Numbered from the stretch's first letter, positions 1 through 10,769 are shown. The stretch: 64,000 nt of DNA from Chiua virens (GCA_019787685.1 JAHNUO010000011.1:620001-684000); one strand, 5' to 3'. Program-made: numbers and translations. The notes: generated by a model from the sequence alone, not told the origin.

Positions 1-637
1 CAAAACTGCAAAAAACAGTCCTAACACCTTTCACAACTTTCTAGGACCAGTTGGGACCGGATATTTGCAAACAATGGCTTAGTCATCAGTATACCAAGTT
101 TAGATTAGATTCTTGCCTTTCTGAGTGTTTAATGTTCATGTGAATTGGTCCAGAAATGACCGAGATATCATAATTTTCACATCACATGTTATCTACAGGG
201 GTTATCTGCTCATCTGCAATAGAGATCACAATTGAGATGGGTATCTTTGTATGATTCATGCCTTGTCATCAGTGTATATAATGTATAATAGACCCCTGGC
301 ATGCTGTGGGTCTAATAATCGTGAGAACCGGTTCATAAATGGCCAAGATATAGCCATTTCCAGGTTAGATGTCATATTTAGGGGGTACAAACTCGAGTTT
401 GATTGTAGAAATTCCAAATAATTACCTACAATACTGCAAAAATTATGGAAAGTAGGCCCGAATGGGGGAATTCAGGGCCAATACTGGTCTTTTCATTTTT
501 CTCAATTTTTGGAAGACCAGGATCACTTCTTTTTCTAAGGTGCCAAGACCAGGACCACCCTGGACTGGTCCTAAGCAGTCCAGTTCAGTCCAGTTGAGGT
601 TTTTTGACCAGTCCTGAAATTGGACCTTAAAACACTA
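1..637. repeat. hAT-type MITE (family K), right end only
   Basis: The segment ends in TTAAAACACTA, whose reverse complement TAGTGTTTTAA is a hAT-style terminus and matches the ends of the complete family member at 58062-58637. The interior is unusually rich in CCAGT/ACTGG motifs. It also shares a core (GGCCAAGATATA, then TTTCCAGGT) with that copy and with sequence inside 27240-28050. The left end lies outside the window. The eight bases after the end, GGTAAAGC, should be the target-site duplication but cannot be checked. No coding potential is seen. Confidence 0.7.
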
Positions 638-1479
638 GGTAAAGCAGACTAAATGTGGTACAGATGAGGCCGTGGATGGCTCCCAGGTCAAGAGAAACAA
701 GTTCTGCAATACCTTTGATGGACCAGATGGAAATGATGCTAAATATCACTCTCACAAAGCAACTCAATGCCCAAAAAGATCTGCTGCTGGGTCTGGTGGT
801 CAGGTGTTACAGATGGAAAAGATTGGGATAGCCCTTGAAATGCCAAGGGCACAACCCCAGAAGACGACAGATGCAACTAAAACTTGCCTGACAATCCACT
901 TGCCCCTCTGAAGAAACAGAAACATGGAAAAACAAAGGTCAGTCTAGCATGCATGCACCTGAGCATTGTTGATTTGTCCTGTAGTCAAGCAATCCTTCAC
1001 CACAGTATCCTTCTGTTCCACCACCAGGTTCTCTTTTCCAGGGAAATGAACTATTGGGAGACTCTTTCTGGGTATGGTGTCTCTTTAATCTCGGAACAAG
1101 CTTATTTCCTTCCCAGGTAAACCTGCAATTTCATAGTGCTCAGAACAGGAATCACTTTAGTTTTTTACCTGCCCTTATTGTTCTACCTGGTACAGAGCCT
1201 GACTTGCATGCCCTCAATAACCTATACATCATGGCAGCTCATGCACAGGCAGCTGTGGGACATCCATCTCTGAGCTCTTCCAAACCAAACCAGCTGCCTT
1301 GGCCATCACCTGCCCTTGGTAGAATTCCTGAGAGCAGGTCATTCTCTACCCCCAGCAAGCTGTTCAATATTTCTATCAATCCCATGATTCTCACCTCTGA
1401 CCTGTAGCTAAATAGATTCCCATCCCAGTGCCACCCTCATCCCAAGACATGGGATGAATAGTATTCTTCAGAGTGGGAG
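638..1479. other. No recognisable gene; short open frames only
   Basis: Several short plus-strand open frames overlap here (for example 672-911 and 1054-1407). None resembles a family I recognise and none carries a clear domain. They may be the 5' part of the decayed gene that follows, since all lie on the same strand. I cannot define exons. Confidence 0.4.
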
Positions 1480-2940
1480 AGTCATGACTCAGGTTATTTA
1501 GAGAGCAACCCATGTGCTGATGATGATAATGAGGAGGAGGAGGAGGAGGAGAAGGAGGACATGCCTGATGTAGGCTGGGCAGCTACTAATCAAGCAAGGG
1601 ACTCTCATCCTGGTAAGTACTTATCAACACCTGGCCTCCTGCTAACCTCTCAACAGGCTTTCCCTGGAGATGAGACCTGTCATTCCCATTTGTCATAATT
1701 CACTTTCCCCTGATGGTGATTTCCAGTACTCATGTGATGAGGATGAGGACACAGCTCAGGGTACTTTGAGGGATAATTAGTCTACTGCACTGGCCAGGGT
1801 ATGTACTGTACCTATGTATCTATATAACATGGTTTGAGCATGCTAATCCATAACCTAGGCCTTAGTACATGGTACACCTAAAGACGTCTACCAATGGCCA
1901 TCCTTCTATTCCTGCTCCCACTCAATTAGCTACACTAGGACAGCAGTCTGGAATGCCTCACAAGTTTTGGGCAGCTTACAACTTGAAAAAAGCCAAGGAT
2001 GCCACTCCATCTCCTGACAGTCTTGCATTCTATTACCTGACATAGAAGGATTGTCTCAAGGACACTAAGAAAGAGTGCCATGCAGCTTATGTGCTCACCA
2101 ATCCTTTGCCTTTAAATGCTTGCAACCTGGACAAATTGATCACAGAGTCTCTTGCGACAGTCATGGCTCAATAAACCAATTGAGGCATGACCTTTCAACC
2201 CAGTATGTATAATGTTTGATTATCAGGCTCGAGGACAAACCATCAATTCAAACATAGGTTTCGGCCTGAATACAAGAAGGAAATGGCAGCTTTGGCAAGT
2301 TTCAGTCTCAATATATTGTGCTAACTAATCTCTGTTCCAGCTTCTTGGAGACATGTTGACATGATGCTTGGAGCTCAAGAAAGTCACTATCATCCATACC
2401 ACAATTGCATATAACTTGACACCACCTAATGGAACTGAACTTCAACATCATGTCATGTGGGTTGAGAATGCCACATCAAGGCTGCTCAACCAGTCCATGT
2501 TTCTCAGAAATGGTATAAATGACAATGTAAGTAAATCTTTCCCATAACTACAGGTATCAACCACCACACAGGGTAGAATGAATAATTTTGCTCATCCTTT
2601 GCTGAAACATGCTGCCATTGAGTTCTTTTATACTGGCAGTTATCATATGGCTGAAAAATATGCTAATCTGTTTTGAGTGTCTCTCCCACTACCGTGCCTT
2701 GTACTTGTTGGTACAGCAGTAACTTTTATTCCTTCATCTTATTCCATTTGCTTATATTCACACACAGCATACTTGGATGCTCAATGGGTTTGCTAGACAT
2801 AGCACCAGAAAATCCTTCCCTAACTTCTCTGGGAAAGCATACAGCTTGGTTTTCCATGCCATGCTTGGGATGCTAAATGACATCCAGAAGGACTTGTATC
2901 ATGGCCTGAAGCCTTAGACATAATTAGCAGAGTGGGCGAA
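1480..2940 (+). pseudogene. Decayed multi-exon host-like gene, DUF6532-like
   Basis: An acidic run (EEEEEEEKED) at about 1530-1560 is followed by exon-like pieces separated by intron-like GT..AG stretches. From about 2400 the translation reads as a fungal protein: LTPPNGTELQHHV, then FAHPLLKHAAIEFFYTGSYH, LVLVGTAV and TAYLDAQW. The order (an xHPLLxxxxxEFFYTG block, an LVxxxTAV block, a TAYLD block) resembles the DUF6532 domain, common in uncharacterised agaricomycete proteins and often near transposons; that assignment is from memory. Stop codons (after KYANLF, for example) and frame changes make it a pseudogene or a remnant. Its function is unknown. Confidence 0.45.
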
Positions 2941-3407
2941 AGATGAATGGTAAGTTGAGATCAGGTATGCAATTATTCCTGTTTCAGTCTCATATTTTGT
3001 ATAGGAATGCATTACACTCAATTGATTCTATGGTTGGAAAGCATGACTACTTGCAAATTGTTCTGGATTGATTTATGCATTGCCAGCATGGGTAAATCAT
3101 TTGATTATCATTGATTGATTTGTGCACTGCGCCAGCACAGGGGTAGATAGTATAATATAATTGTTCTTGGTTTGGTTGGATCATGTGTTTTCAGTTGGGT
3201 TAGGTAATGATCATTTGTTTCCATTCCGGGAATGTCCAGTGCTCTTAGTTGAATAATGTGCCTGATTTTCAGAATGAGCCAACAAAATCATAAAGACCAA
3301 TGGCCAGGATATGGGACATTGACAAGTACTAGGTAACTATAGACAGAACTTCATAGTATTCTTTTGATCTGTTGAAGCATTCCTTTTATAGTACCACATG
3401 GGATCAC
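2941..3407. other. Intergenic, no feature recognised
   Basis: AT-rich sequence between the decayed gene and the outermost retroelement. It contains a short imperfect direct repeat (TTGATTGATTTGTGCACTGC-like phrases at about 3060-3130). I see no coding region, terminal repeat or RNA gene. Confidence 0.5.
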
Positions 3408-3412
3408 ATAGC

Positions 3413-3850
3413 TGTTATGATTTCAACATTTCATCCCTTTACAGATTATACTTTCAACCTTTTCTAAAGTCTAATGCCTCATGTCAAGGCTATCCACAGG
3501 ATCATATCCTATTGGCTGCCACATGAACATAGCATTCTCCCACAGCCATGCTTCTTATGACTCAATTCCTACATGTGTATTCACATGTTACTCATCATGA
3601 CTCATAACCCATCAGATACTTGTGAAAGGCTACGTTCCTTATCTATGACTCATTTCTTATCATTCAATAGCATTGTAGTGTGGTTCATACTCAGATTAGA
3701 ACTCCAACATCCATGTAGTATATAAACCCCATGAATTGACACCAGAGGACTCTAACAAAGTTCTCTTGGAGTTTTCACCTCTTTGATTGAACTCCCTCTC
3801 ACAACTACTTTTCATTACAACTAGTTCAGTATTTGTTCTAGGTTGTTTCA
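3413..3850 (+). repeat. 5' LTR of element H
   Basis: 438 bp, TGTTATGATTTCAAC...GGTTGTTTCA, very similar to 57178-57615. A TATA-like box (TAGTATATAAACCCC) lies about 130 bp before the 3' end. The left flank ATAGC matches the bases right of the 3' LTR. The right flank TTAGAACTTTG would hold the primer-binding site, but I do not recognise a standard tRNA complement. Confidence 0.9.
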
Positions 3851-4065
3851 TTAGAACTTTGTTATCTTTCTTCATCATCAACACTACTGCCAAGTTCTTC
3901 AACCTTGTCATAGCCATCTCCTGCAAATAAACAAGCACACCCAGAGTAAGTTGTCGCTTTGAAATCAGAAGGGAAAGTCCACTTTCAATAAGCTGTTGAA
4001 TAAGACTTGAGGTCTTCAATAACATGATAGCAGACAGCACACCCTGCAGGGTAGCTGATTGTACT
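3851..4065 (+). other. H leader, first segment
   Basis: 215 bp between the H 5' LTR and the inverted solo LTR. On the minus strand an open frame runs through it and into the LTR, but no domain is recognisable. By position this is the untranslated leader of H. Confidence 0.6.
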
Positions 4066-4496
4066 TGAAACAACCTAGAACAATACTAGACTGTTAAAGT
4101 GTAGTGGTTGAGATAAGAGGGGGTTCAGTCCAGTGAAAAGGCAAAAACTCCAAGAGAACTTTGTTAGAGCTCTCTGGCTGTCATTCATGGGGTTTATATA
4201 CTACATGGATATCGGAGTTCTAATCTGAGTATGAACTACGTAGATAAGCATAATGTATCCTATTGGATGATAAGGTGTGAATAGATATGAGTCATAGATA
4301 AGAGCATAGCCTTGCACTGCCGATGATGAGTCAGTGATAAGGGAAATGAATAGATAAGGACATGAGGTGATGGATGCTATGTTATTGTGGCAGCCAATTG
4401 GATATAATCCTTTGGACAGCCTTGACATGAGGCGTGTATCTTTAGAATAGATCGAATGTTGGAGTTGTGAAGTGAGGAAAAGTTGGTATCGTAACA
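4066..4496 (-). repeat. Solo LTR of the H family, inverted
   Basis: Reads TGTTACGATACC... on the minus strand and ends GTTGTTTCA, like the other H-family LTRs, including TATATAAACCCC. It is flanked by GTACT at 4061-4065 and 4497-4501, a perfect 5-bp target-site duplication. It sits 215 bp from the H 5' LTR in opposite orientation, so the two form a long imperfect inverted repeat. Confidence 0.9.
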
Positions 4497-4501
4497 GTAC
4501 T

Positions 4502-4609
4502 CTTTGCTGAGCTCACTCTCCCAGTGCTCTCCTCCTTCACCATACCTTTTGTTATATTAGGAGAGGAGATGCTTTTTGATTGTGAGGTAAACCCTGCTTT
4601 TCTAGATGC
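4502..4609 (+). other. H leader, second segment
   Basis: Short H-internal sequence between the solo LTR and the B1 3' LTR. No Gag start is recognisable, although Gag continues on the far side of B1 from its middle. Part of H therefore appears to have been lost at this junction. Confidence 0.5.
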
Positions 4610-5179
4610 TGTTAAGACCTGGTTTACTCAGGGTGTGAACTCTGGAACTCCAGAATTATTCTTGTTTGGAGGGACTTGGCTTCACTGTGTGTGGTGTGCC
4701 CTCACAAGTCTGTCCTTTATTTCGGAGAATGGAGAATGGAGGTCAGAGGTGAGACTTGACACTGAAGTGAAATTGAGCAGAGGTAAGACCATTGAGGTCT
4801 TTATGGAGTTCGGAGGGAATAGAAGGTAAACCTAATATTCAGACTGAGGGTACAAAGTCAGGGTACTACAGTTTATATACTCGGAGTAGAATGGAGATTA
4901 GTAATAAAGTTGGTAAGAAACTGGGTAAGACAGGAATCAGGAAAATATGTAACTAGAGTGGAGTTGGGTATGTACAAAGGCCAGAGCTGTGCTGTTAAGC
5001 AAGACACAGGTTATTACTAATGTAACACTAGTACAAAAAGAGACAAGAGGACTTAAGAAGGTTCCAAGTAAGAAGTCTGGAGATCAGGAGTTATGTCCAG
5101 AGAGAGATTGTACTGGAGTTATGAAGGAGTAAACCCAGAGATCCCAGAGTTGGACTGATGAGATATATGGGATATGACA
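4610..5179 (-). repeat. 3' LTR of B1
   Basis: 570 bp. On the minus strand it runs TGTCATATCCC...AGGTCTTAACA, with a TATATAAACTGTAG box near 4870. The polypurine tract lies immediately to its right. Homologous LTRs are at 12079-17173 (split), 19536-20106 and 26309-26865, with a divergent relative at 56002-56556. Confidence 0.9.
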
Positions 5180-5345
5180 GTATCTCCCCTTTAGGCCTGA
5201 AACCCCAAAGGCCATAAGCAAGAAAGAATAGTTGTCAAAGCAAAGCAAGGTCAAAGCAGATTTGTGGACTTCAATTTCAGACTCAGATGCAAAGTTCCTC
5301 ATATAAATTCAGGGCATGCTTTTGCTCCTTACTTCCCACTTCTAC

Positions 5346-6586
5346 ATGTCTAATATTGACAATGTTAAGCAATGGAGTGACGAGTGTCTCAAGGAAACCA
5401 ATGACAACAGCGACGAGCTGTTTGAGGCAAAGGTATCACAGCAGCATTGATGTACAACAGTGTGGAAGAAGGAGGAGGAATGGAGAAAAGTGGAGGAGGC
5501 GAGATGGAAGATGAAGGAGGTGGGGTAGAAGGCAGTAGAGGCGGAAAAGGTCATGGAGAAAAAGCGACTCAAGGAGGCCGAGGAAGCAGCCAAGAGGAGG
5601 GTGAGTCATAGTTAAGTCTGAGTAGCACAGAGCTGATGGTATTGGCAGGCCGAGGAGATCTGAGTGGAGCAAAGTGCTCTGAAGGACAAGGGCAAGAGGA
5701 AGGAGAAAGAGAGGGAGCCATGCACAAGATGCATAATAGTGGGGATTGAGTGCATTCCCAGAGAAGGGAAAAAGGGTTGATCCTGTGAGGCTTGCCAGAA
5801 GGGCAAGCTGAAGTGTGAGCTTCCAGGAGAGAAGTGACCACAGAAGAGATGGAGGAAATGCATGGACAACGAGGAGGGGCCAAGGAAGAAGAAGAAGAGG
5901 TCGGCATCCGTGAAGATGGTGGAGGTGGGGCTAAGCAAGGACCAGAGCTGTGGGGAGTGTGCTAGGAACTTGGAGATAATGGTGATCTGTAAGAAGATCG
6001 CTACTACCTAGGGATCTGCATGAGTATAGGTATGGGTTGGACTTTGGATACCCATACCCATACCCACGCTGTGGGTACAGTGGGTCCATAGCAAGGTGAG
6101 GGTGATGATGATGATGGCTTACCATGAGTGAGTGAGGTTTAGCTAAGTTAGGATAAGGTATACATAAGATAGCAGAATGAGTATAGATATAATGTTTAGA
6201 ACAAGGTTTAGTCTATAGTTTAGGCTTGGTACTACTAAACCCATGGGTATGGGTTTTTGGTGGGTATGGGTATGGGTATGAGCTCTGATACCCATGGGTG
6301 TACCCACACAGAACCCTACTACTGCCTTCAAGTTGCACATCAAGCAGCTGGACCATTTGACGGCGTAGGTGAAAAGGATGGCAGACTAGACAGAGGAGCT
6401 GGCCCACCAGAAGGGGGAGGAGCTACATGGGGAGTGGTTTCCAGAGCTGGAGTCAGAGAAAGAGGATATTGATGTAATGGTTGAAGTGGTGTTAGAGGTA
6501 GCAGAATTAGGGCAGAGCAGCAGGAGCTGCATGATGAAGAGGACATAGATAGACTGAGGGAGGATCTGGCTATGGGCAAGGAGTAG
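5346..6586 (+). pseudogene. Antisense ORF with Zn2Cys6-like cysteine cluster, in the 3' region of B1
   Basis: Read on the plus strand, opposite to B1, one frame starts with ATG at 5346 and keeps coding character to a stop at 6584-6586. It begins with a charged, Lys/Glu-rich region predicted to form a coiled coil (KKRLKEAEEAAKRR). A cysteine cluster follows at 5721-5816: CTRC, C at +7, ten residues, then CEAC and C at +7. This is CX2CX6CX10CX2CX6C, the spacing of fungal Zn(II)2Cys6 DNA-binding domains. A second charged region ends the protein (EELAHQKGEE, EDIDRLREDL). About ten stops and one frameshift near 6515 break it. Removing the MITE at 6009-6318 with one target copy keeps the frame. It may be an element accessory gene or captured host sequence; the function is unknown. 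Confidence 0.6.
6009..6318. mobile_element. hAT MITE, TACCCA-rich family, copy 1
   Basis: 310 bp. The left end is TAGGGATCTGCATG and the right end, reverse-complemented, is TAGGGTTCTGTGTGGGTA, so the terminal inverted repeats match the hAT pattern. Flanks are CTACTACC (6001-6008) and CTACTGCC (6319-6326), an 8-bp duplication with one transition. Subterminal regions contain many TACCCA/TGGGTA units. It has about 80-90% identity by eye to 32794-33158 and 42496-42807. No coding capacity. Confidence 0.9.
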
Positions 6587-6596
6587 ATAGAAAATG

Positions 6597-6790
6597 TTGT
6601 CAATATGATTTGTTCATCATTATGTGGAGTAAGGTCTGGGTTTGTCTAGGTACTGGAGATGGAACTCTGTAACAATTTCAGAGGCATGCCCGAGTTCAGT
6701 AGCCAACAACCAAGAGGTTTCTTCATTAGTGCCTTCATAACCAGCCTATCATACCAAGTACAATAGTTTGCAATTCTTCCTTTGTCGATC
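6597..6790 (-). pseudogene. Chromodomain at the end of B1 Pol
   Basis: Minus-strand continuation of integrase. The sequence EYEISEIHDSKIDRQRK leads to LLYLV, two stops, AGYEG, then ETSWLLATEL. The pattern (YEVxxILDSK, LYLVRWxGYxxxxxTWxP) is a chromodomain of the kind gypsy chromoviruses use to target heterochromatin. The two adjacent stops (TGA TAG, 6746-6751) sit where Arg-Trp (CGA TGG) is expected, so both are explained by C-to-T or G-to-A transitions. Confidence 0.75.
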
Positions 6791-8242
6791 TATTTTGGAA
6801 TCATGGATTTCAGAGATCTCATACTCCAGTTTGCCCTCTACTTCAATTGGAGGTAGTGGGGGTTGAACGTGGTTGGGTATGATGTTTGGAACACAAGGCT
6901 CTAATTGAGAGATATGGAACACCAGGTGTACAAACTTCATGGAGTCAGGGAGACAGAGTATAAAGGAGTGGGTCCCAGCGTGAGCAATGATGTCATATGG
7001 CCCTAAATTCTTGTCAGAGAGTTTCTTAGAGGGCCTGGTAGTTCTGAAATGCTTAGCCTTGACAAATACTTGGTCTCTGACTTTGAAGTCTAGAGCCAGA
7101 GTTTGCCTGGCATCCACAGGTCCTTGGTATCGCTCTTGAGTGTGGGCCATTTCCTCTTGGAGGAATTGGTGGAGTGAGTTGAGATCAATGGAGTATTCGC
7201 GTGCATGTGTGGAGGTCATGTCCCATTCGGGGTACATGGAGATGTTTGGGTGGTAGCCCTTGTTGGTGAAGAACGGAGAGACACCGGTGGTGGCGTTCAG
7301 AGCATTGTTGTACAAGAACTCCACGAGGGGCAGGAGTTCGGACCAGTCGTCCTGTTGGTAGTTACAGTAGACTCGGAGATATTGTTCCAGGGTCTGGTTC
7401 ATACACTCTGTCTGGCCATCTCCTTTGGGGTGATAACCAGAGGTGAAATGGAGCTGGATGTCTAAGGCCTTTTCAAGGGACCTAAAGAAGTGTGACACAA
7501 ATTCTGATCCACGATCAGATGTAATGTGGGAAGGAACTCCGTGTTTCAAGAACACATGGAGAAGGAACAACTTAGCCAAGTCCGGGGATGTTATCGTGTC
7601 GTAGGTAGGGATGAAGATGCACTGTTTTGACAGGCGGTCTACTATGACTAGGATGGCGGTATAACCGGAGGACGGAGGAAGCTGTTCAATGAAGTCCATT
7701 GATATGGAGTTCCAGGGACATTCGGGGATGGGGAGTTGTTTCAGTAATCCGTAAGGCTTATGTCTTGGAACCTTTGTGTGAGCACAGGAGGTACAGGATG
7801 AGATATACTCTTTGATGAATGTCCTGATGCCAGGCCAAGTGTATTCGTGGCGAATAAGTTCCAAAGTGCAGTTTTGTCCGAAGTGTCCGGAGAGTAGATG
7901 GTCATGTTTGTATCGGAGTACTCGGAGTCGGAGATCATTGGAGTCGGGGACGTAGATGCGATTGTCTAGGTGTAAGAAACCATCTGAATCGACGTTCCAA
8001 CGTGACTCCGAGGGTTCGGACTTGGACATGTGTACTGTGGCCAGAGGATCAGAGAGAAGAGCGGAGAGGATATCATTATGGAGGGTTTCGAGGTCAAAGA
8101 GGGTGCTTGCTCGGAGTACCGGAGCAGCGAGGCATGTTGCTCTAAGGGAAGACGCGAGCTGTTCTTGGGTAAAGATAGGTTTGAAGTTATGAGGATTGAC
8201 GTGAGCATAGTCCCTATCCCCCTCTTTGGGATAGATGTCCCA
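6749..8242 (-). CDS. Integrase of B1
   Basis: Open for 426 codons from 8029, with the same frame continuing upstream to the stop at 8243-8245. It shows the N-terminal zinc-binding region (H...H...CTSCAHTK), then the catalytic core with the first Asp in ISMDFIEQLP, the second in TSDRGSEF and the Glu in GQTECMNQTLEQYL. Next come the GPYDII/HLVFHISQLEP C-terminal part of chromoviral integrases and a partial chromodomain. The protein would insert cDNA copies into chromatin. The core looks complete. The only upstream lesion is the single stop between LTR and WDIYP, probably Arg CGA to TGA. Confidence 0.85.
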   Translation of the reverse strand, partial: WDIYPKEGDRDYAHVNPHNFKPIFTQEQLASSLRATCLAAPVLRASTLFDLETLHNDILSALLSDPLATVHMSKSEPSESRWNVDSDGFLHLDNRIYVPDSNDLRLRVLRYKHDHLLSGHFGQNCTLELIRHEYTWPGIRTFIKEYISSCTSCAHTKVPRHKPYGLLKQLPIPECPWNSISMDFIEQLPPSSGYTAILVIVDRLSKQCIFIPTYDTITSPDLAKLFLLHVFLKHGVPSHITSDRGSEFVSHFFRSLEKALDIQLHFTSGYHPKGDGQTECMNQTLEQYLRVYCNYQQDDWSELLPLVEFLYNNALNATTGVSPFFTNKGYHPNISMYPEWDMTSTHAREYSIDLNSLHQFLQEEMAHTQERYQGPVDARQTLALDFKVRDQVFVKAKHFRTTRPSKKLSDKNLGPYDIIAHAGTHSFILCLPDSMKFVHLVFHISQLEPCVPNIIPNHVQPPLPPIEVEGKLEYEISEIHDSKIDRQRKNCKLLYLV

Positions 8243-8953
8243 TCATCGAGTGAGGGCATCGGGCTTAGCTCCAAGGCGTCCGGGTCGGAAATGAACGATC
8301 ATGTTGAATTGACTAAGGAACTCCGACCAGTGAGCTTGTCGCTGAGTCAAGAGTTTCGTAGTAGAGAAATATTCAAGATTTTTGTGGTCGGTGACGATGT
8401 CAACTGGAGTGCCAGAGCCTTTGAGGTAATGTCTCCAGGTTCGGAATGCTTCATGTATAGCAAGGAGTTCTTTGTCATGGGTGTTGTAGTTGAGCTCCGG
8501 AGGAGACAACGTCCAAGAATAATACGTGACAGGCCAGACTTCATTGTCCGAGCACTGGATGGAGAGAATACCGGCGATAGCGTAGTCGGAGGCATCTGTT
8601 TCCATAATGAGGGGAGCGTCAGGGACCCAATGCGTTAGAACAGGTGCAGAGGTGAAAGCATCCTTAAGTTTCTGGAAGGCGGAGCGGCAGTCATCGCCAA
8701 AGTTCCACGGAGTGCCTTTGCGAGTCAGGTGAGTCAAAGGAATGACGATATCAGAGTAATTGGAGATGAAATGTCGGTAGAAATTTGTGAAACTGAGGAA
8801 GGACTGAATGTCCTTCACCTTGCGGGGTTCGGGCCAGTCTTGAATAGATTTGACATTCTCTGGGGACATGGAGAGACCAGAGGGAGAGAGCTGGTACCCA
8901 AGATACTCTGTAGAGTCTGTAGACCATTCACATTTTTCGGGTTTGGCGTAAAG
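8243..8953 (-). CDS. RT thumb and RNase H of B1
   Basis: Continues the RT frame after removal of the solo LTR at 8954-9321 (LYA|KPEKCEW is rebuilt). It contains the RT connection (VKSIQDWPEPRKVKDIQSFL) and RNase H with METDASDYAIAGIL (first Asp), NYNTHDKELLAIHEAF (Glu) and [12 protein letters not shown] (Asp), ending LGAKPDALTR before the TGA stop. The catalytic residues are present. RNase H degrades the RNA template during cDNA synthesis. Confidence 0.82.
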   Translation of the reverse strand, partial: LYAKPEKCEWSTDSTEYLGYQLSPSGLSMSPENVKSIQDWPEPRKVKDIQSFLSFTNFYRHFISNYSDIVIPLTHLTRKGTPWNFGDDCRSAFQKLKDAFTSAPVLTHWVPDAPLIMETDASDYAIAGILSIQCSDNEVWPVTYYSWTLSPPELNYNTHDKELLAIHEAFRTWRHYLKGSGTPVDIVTDHKNLEYFSTTKLLTQRQAHWSEFLSQFNMIVHFRPGRLGAKPDALTR

Positions 8954-9321
8954 TGTTGGAATATGTATAAACTGTTCCGACCGTTCCGGGTAGTTCCCAC
9001 GCTTCCGAGGCTTCCGCTTCCGGAAGTTCCGAGGTTCCCGTGCTCTGGAAGTACCGGAACAACTATAGACTTATTGTAGTACCTTAGGCACTACAATACA
9101 ATTAGTTACAATCATCAATGCAGTACCATTACTCCTCACTACAGGTACAGCATAGCATTACAGTAGATATATAAACATGTTCTACTGTATATACAGAACA
9201 ACAATCTTCTCTCTCTCCATCCTCCACAATATCGTCTTGAGCTTCACCATCAGGTAAGCCACCAGAGCAGTGACTCTGCCCTCGGGACAACCGGGTCCTT
9301 TGGAACCGGTCTGTTCTAACA
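8954..9321 (+). repeat. Solo LTR, possibly copia type, inside the B1 RT
   Basis: 368 bp, TGTTGGAATATGTATAAAC...TCTGTTCTAACA, flanked by TAAAG at 8949-8953 and 9322-9326, a perfect 5-bp duplication. A TATA-like motif (GATATATAAACATG) at about 9167 followed by a CT-rich leader supports the plus orientation. The TGTTGGAAT start is common in copia LTRs. No second copy is in the window. Confidence 0.88.
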
Positions 9322-9326
9322 TAAAG

Positions 9327-10337
9327 ATTGTTTTTGTGGAGTCTTTGGAGAACCTCTCGGACATGCTCCCAGTGGGAAGCTTTATCCGTCAAGTAGATTA
9401 AAATGTTGTCCAAGTAGACTATCATGCAAACATCTAATAGATCAGTGAAGATGGTATTGATGAACCGCTGGAAAGCTGCAGGGGCATTGGTCAAGCCAAA
9501 AGGCATGACAAGCCATTTGTAAGATCCGTAGTGTGTGCAGAATGAAGTCTTCCATTCATCTCCCTCAGTGATGCGGACTAAGTGGTAAGCATGCTGGAGG
9601 TCGATTGTGGTGTAGATCTTCGCATTGCTCGGAGTGTCAAGGAGGTCGGAGATGCGGGGAAGCGGGTAGCGGTCTTTCTTCGTGATCTTATTGAGTCCTC
9701 GGAAGTCGACGCAAAGGCGAAGTGAACCGTCCTTCTTGCAGACAAAGAGAACCGGAGCGGCATGAGCAGAGGAGGAAGGGTGGATGAAGCCCATAGCAAG
9801 ATGCTCATTGAGGAATGTACAGAGGGACCCAAGTTCAGATGGAGAAAGGGAATAGGTGGTTCCTACTGGAGGGGAAGCACCTTCCTCTAAATTGATCTTG
9901 AGGTTGTGCTCATGATGCAAAGCAAGCGTGGACACTTTGCTCTTACTGAACACATTGGCAAAGTTGTGGTATTCCAGAGGAACGTAGGACAGATCGACAG
10001 GGGTTTCGGGGGAGGCGGAGACCGAGTGGAGCTCAGTTTCCTGGGGACAGAGTTGCAGGCTAAATTGTATGGAACCTTCAAGGTGGCATGCCAATGCAAA
10101 AGCAGCTGGATTGATAAGCACGATGGGAGGAGCCTTTCGCTCGGAGAAACGTGGTGTATCTGAGGTGGTGGTATCAGCCAGAGGAGGTAAGTCCGGGGGC
10201 TGCGGAGATGAGCTCGGAGGTGCTGGACTGGTGTGTTCAGGTGTGCAGAACGAGATACTGCTAGAAACCCAATCAATCAACAGATTGTGGCAGGTCAGCC
10301 AGTTATGTCCTAGAACAAGGGAACACAATCCATCCAA
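9327..10337 (-). CDS. Reverse transcriptase of B1, N-terminal and palm
   Basis: Contains the RT motifs in order: the NINLEEGASPP-type lead-in, LCTFLNEHLAMGFI, PVLFVCKKDGSLRLCVDFR, LNKITKKDRYPLPRI, TIDLQHAYHLVRI, MPFGLTNAPAAFQRFIN and the active site VYLDNILIY. The second Asp of the usual Y(M/V/L)DD box is Asn, as in other gypsy copies here. Translation runs off into the solo LTR at 9321. A Pro/Ser-rich linker and the end of the protease precede the RT. Confidence 0.82.
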
Positions 10338-10439
10338 TGGGGTGATGTAGAATGTCGTTGGAGTGATATCACTGGTTTTGAAACGTCTAGAGAGGTCGAT
10401 TGCTTGAGTAATGGTTGAATTGGATGTTCCATCGAAGAG

Positions 10440-10769
10440 TCAGAGTTGAAGCAGAGGTACAGAGTAGGAGGAAATTTCATGGTCATTGACAAAGGTTGTA
10501 TCTATGAAACAATCGGAGGAGCTGGAGTCTACAAGTGCAGAGAAGGAAGGAATGTCATGGGAGACTATAGAGACGGAGGGCATAAGGGATTTGGGATCTA
10601 AAAGAGCGGATGCATTGAGACGGAGCTCCTTAGGTGCACGGGAGGTGTCAACGCAACCTTCCATCTGTGCGGAGTTGTGGAGGTTGCGGACTATTTTTTT
10701 GCCTCCATGCTGGAGGTATCCGGTTTTGTTTCCGGAGTTGCGGTCTTTGTTGCACGAGCCTTGGATGCC
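10440..10769 (-). pseudogene. Protease region of B1
   Basis: Minus-strand frame with SVSIVSHDIPSFSALVDSSSSDCFID. The VDSSSSD segment aligns with the retropepsin active site (DSG/DSA), Gly being replaced by Ser; copy B2 has VDSGSSD. A stop after SYSVPLLQL separates it from the downstream LVLGHNWL motif (the protease ILGxxWL element), which lies in the RT frame. The protease would process Gag-Pol; this copy is damaged. Confidence 0.65.

Noticed and set aside
8030..8638. 202-codon plus-strand open frame across the B1 RNase H/integrase region
   Set aside because: It is the shadow of the minus-strand pol gene, whose conserved motifs are clear. The plus frame has no recognisable domain.
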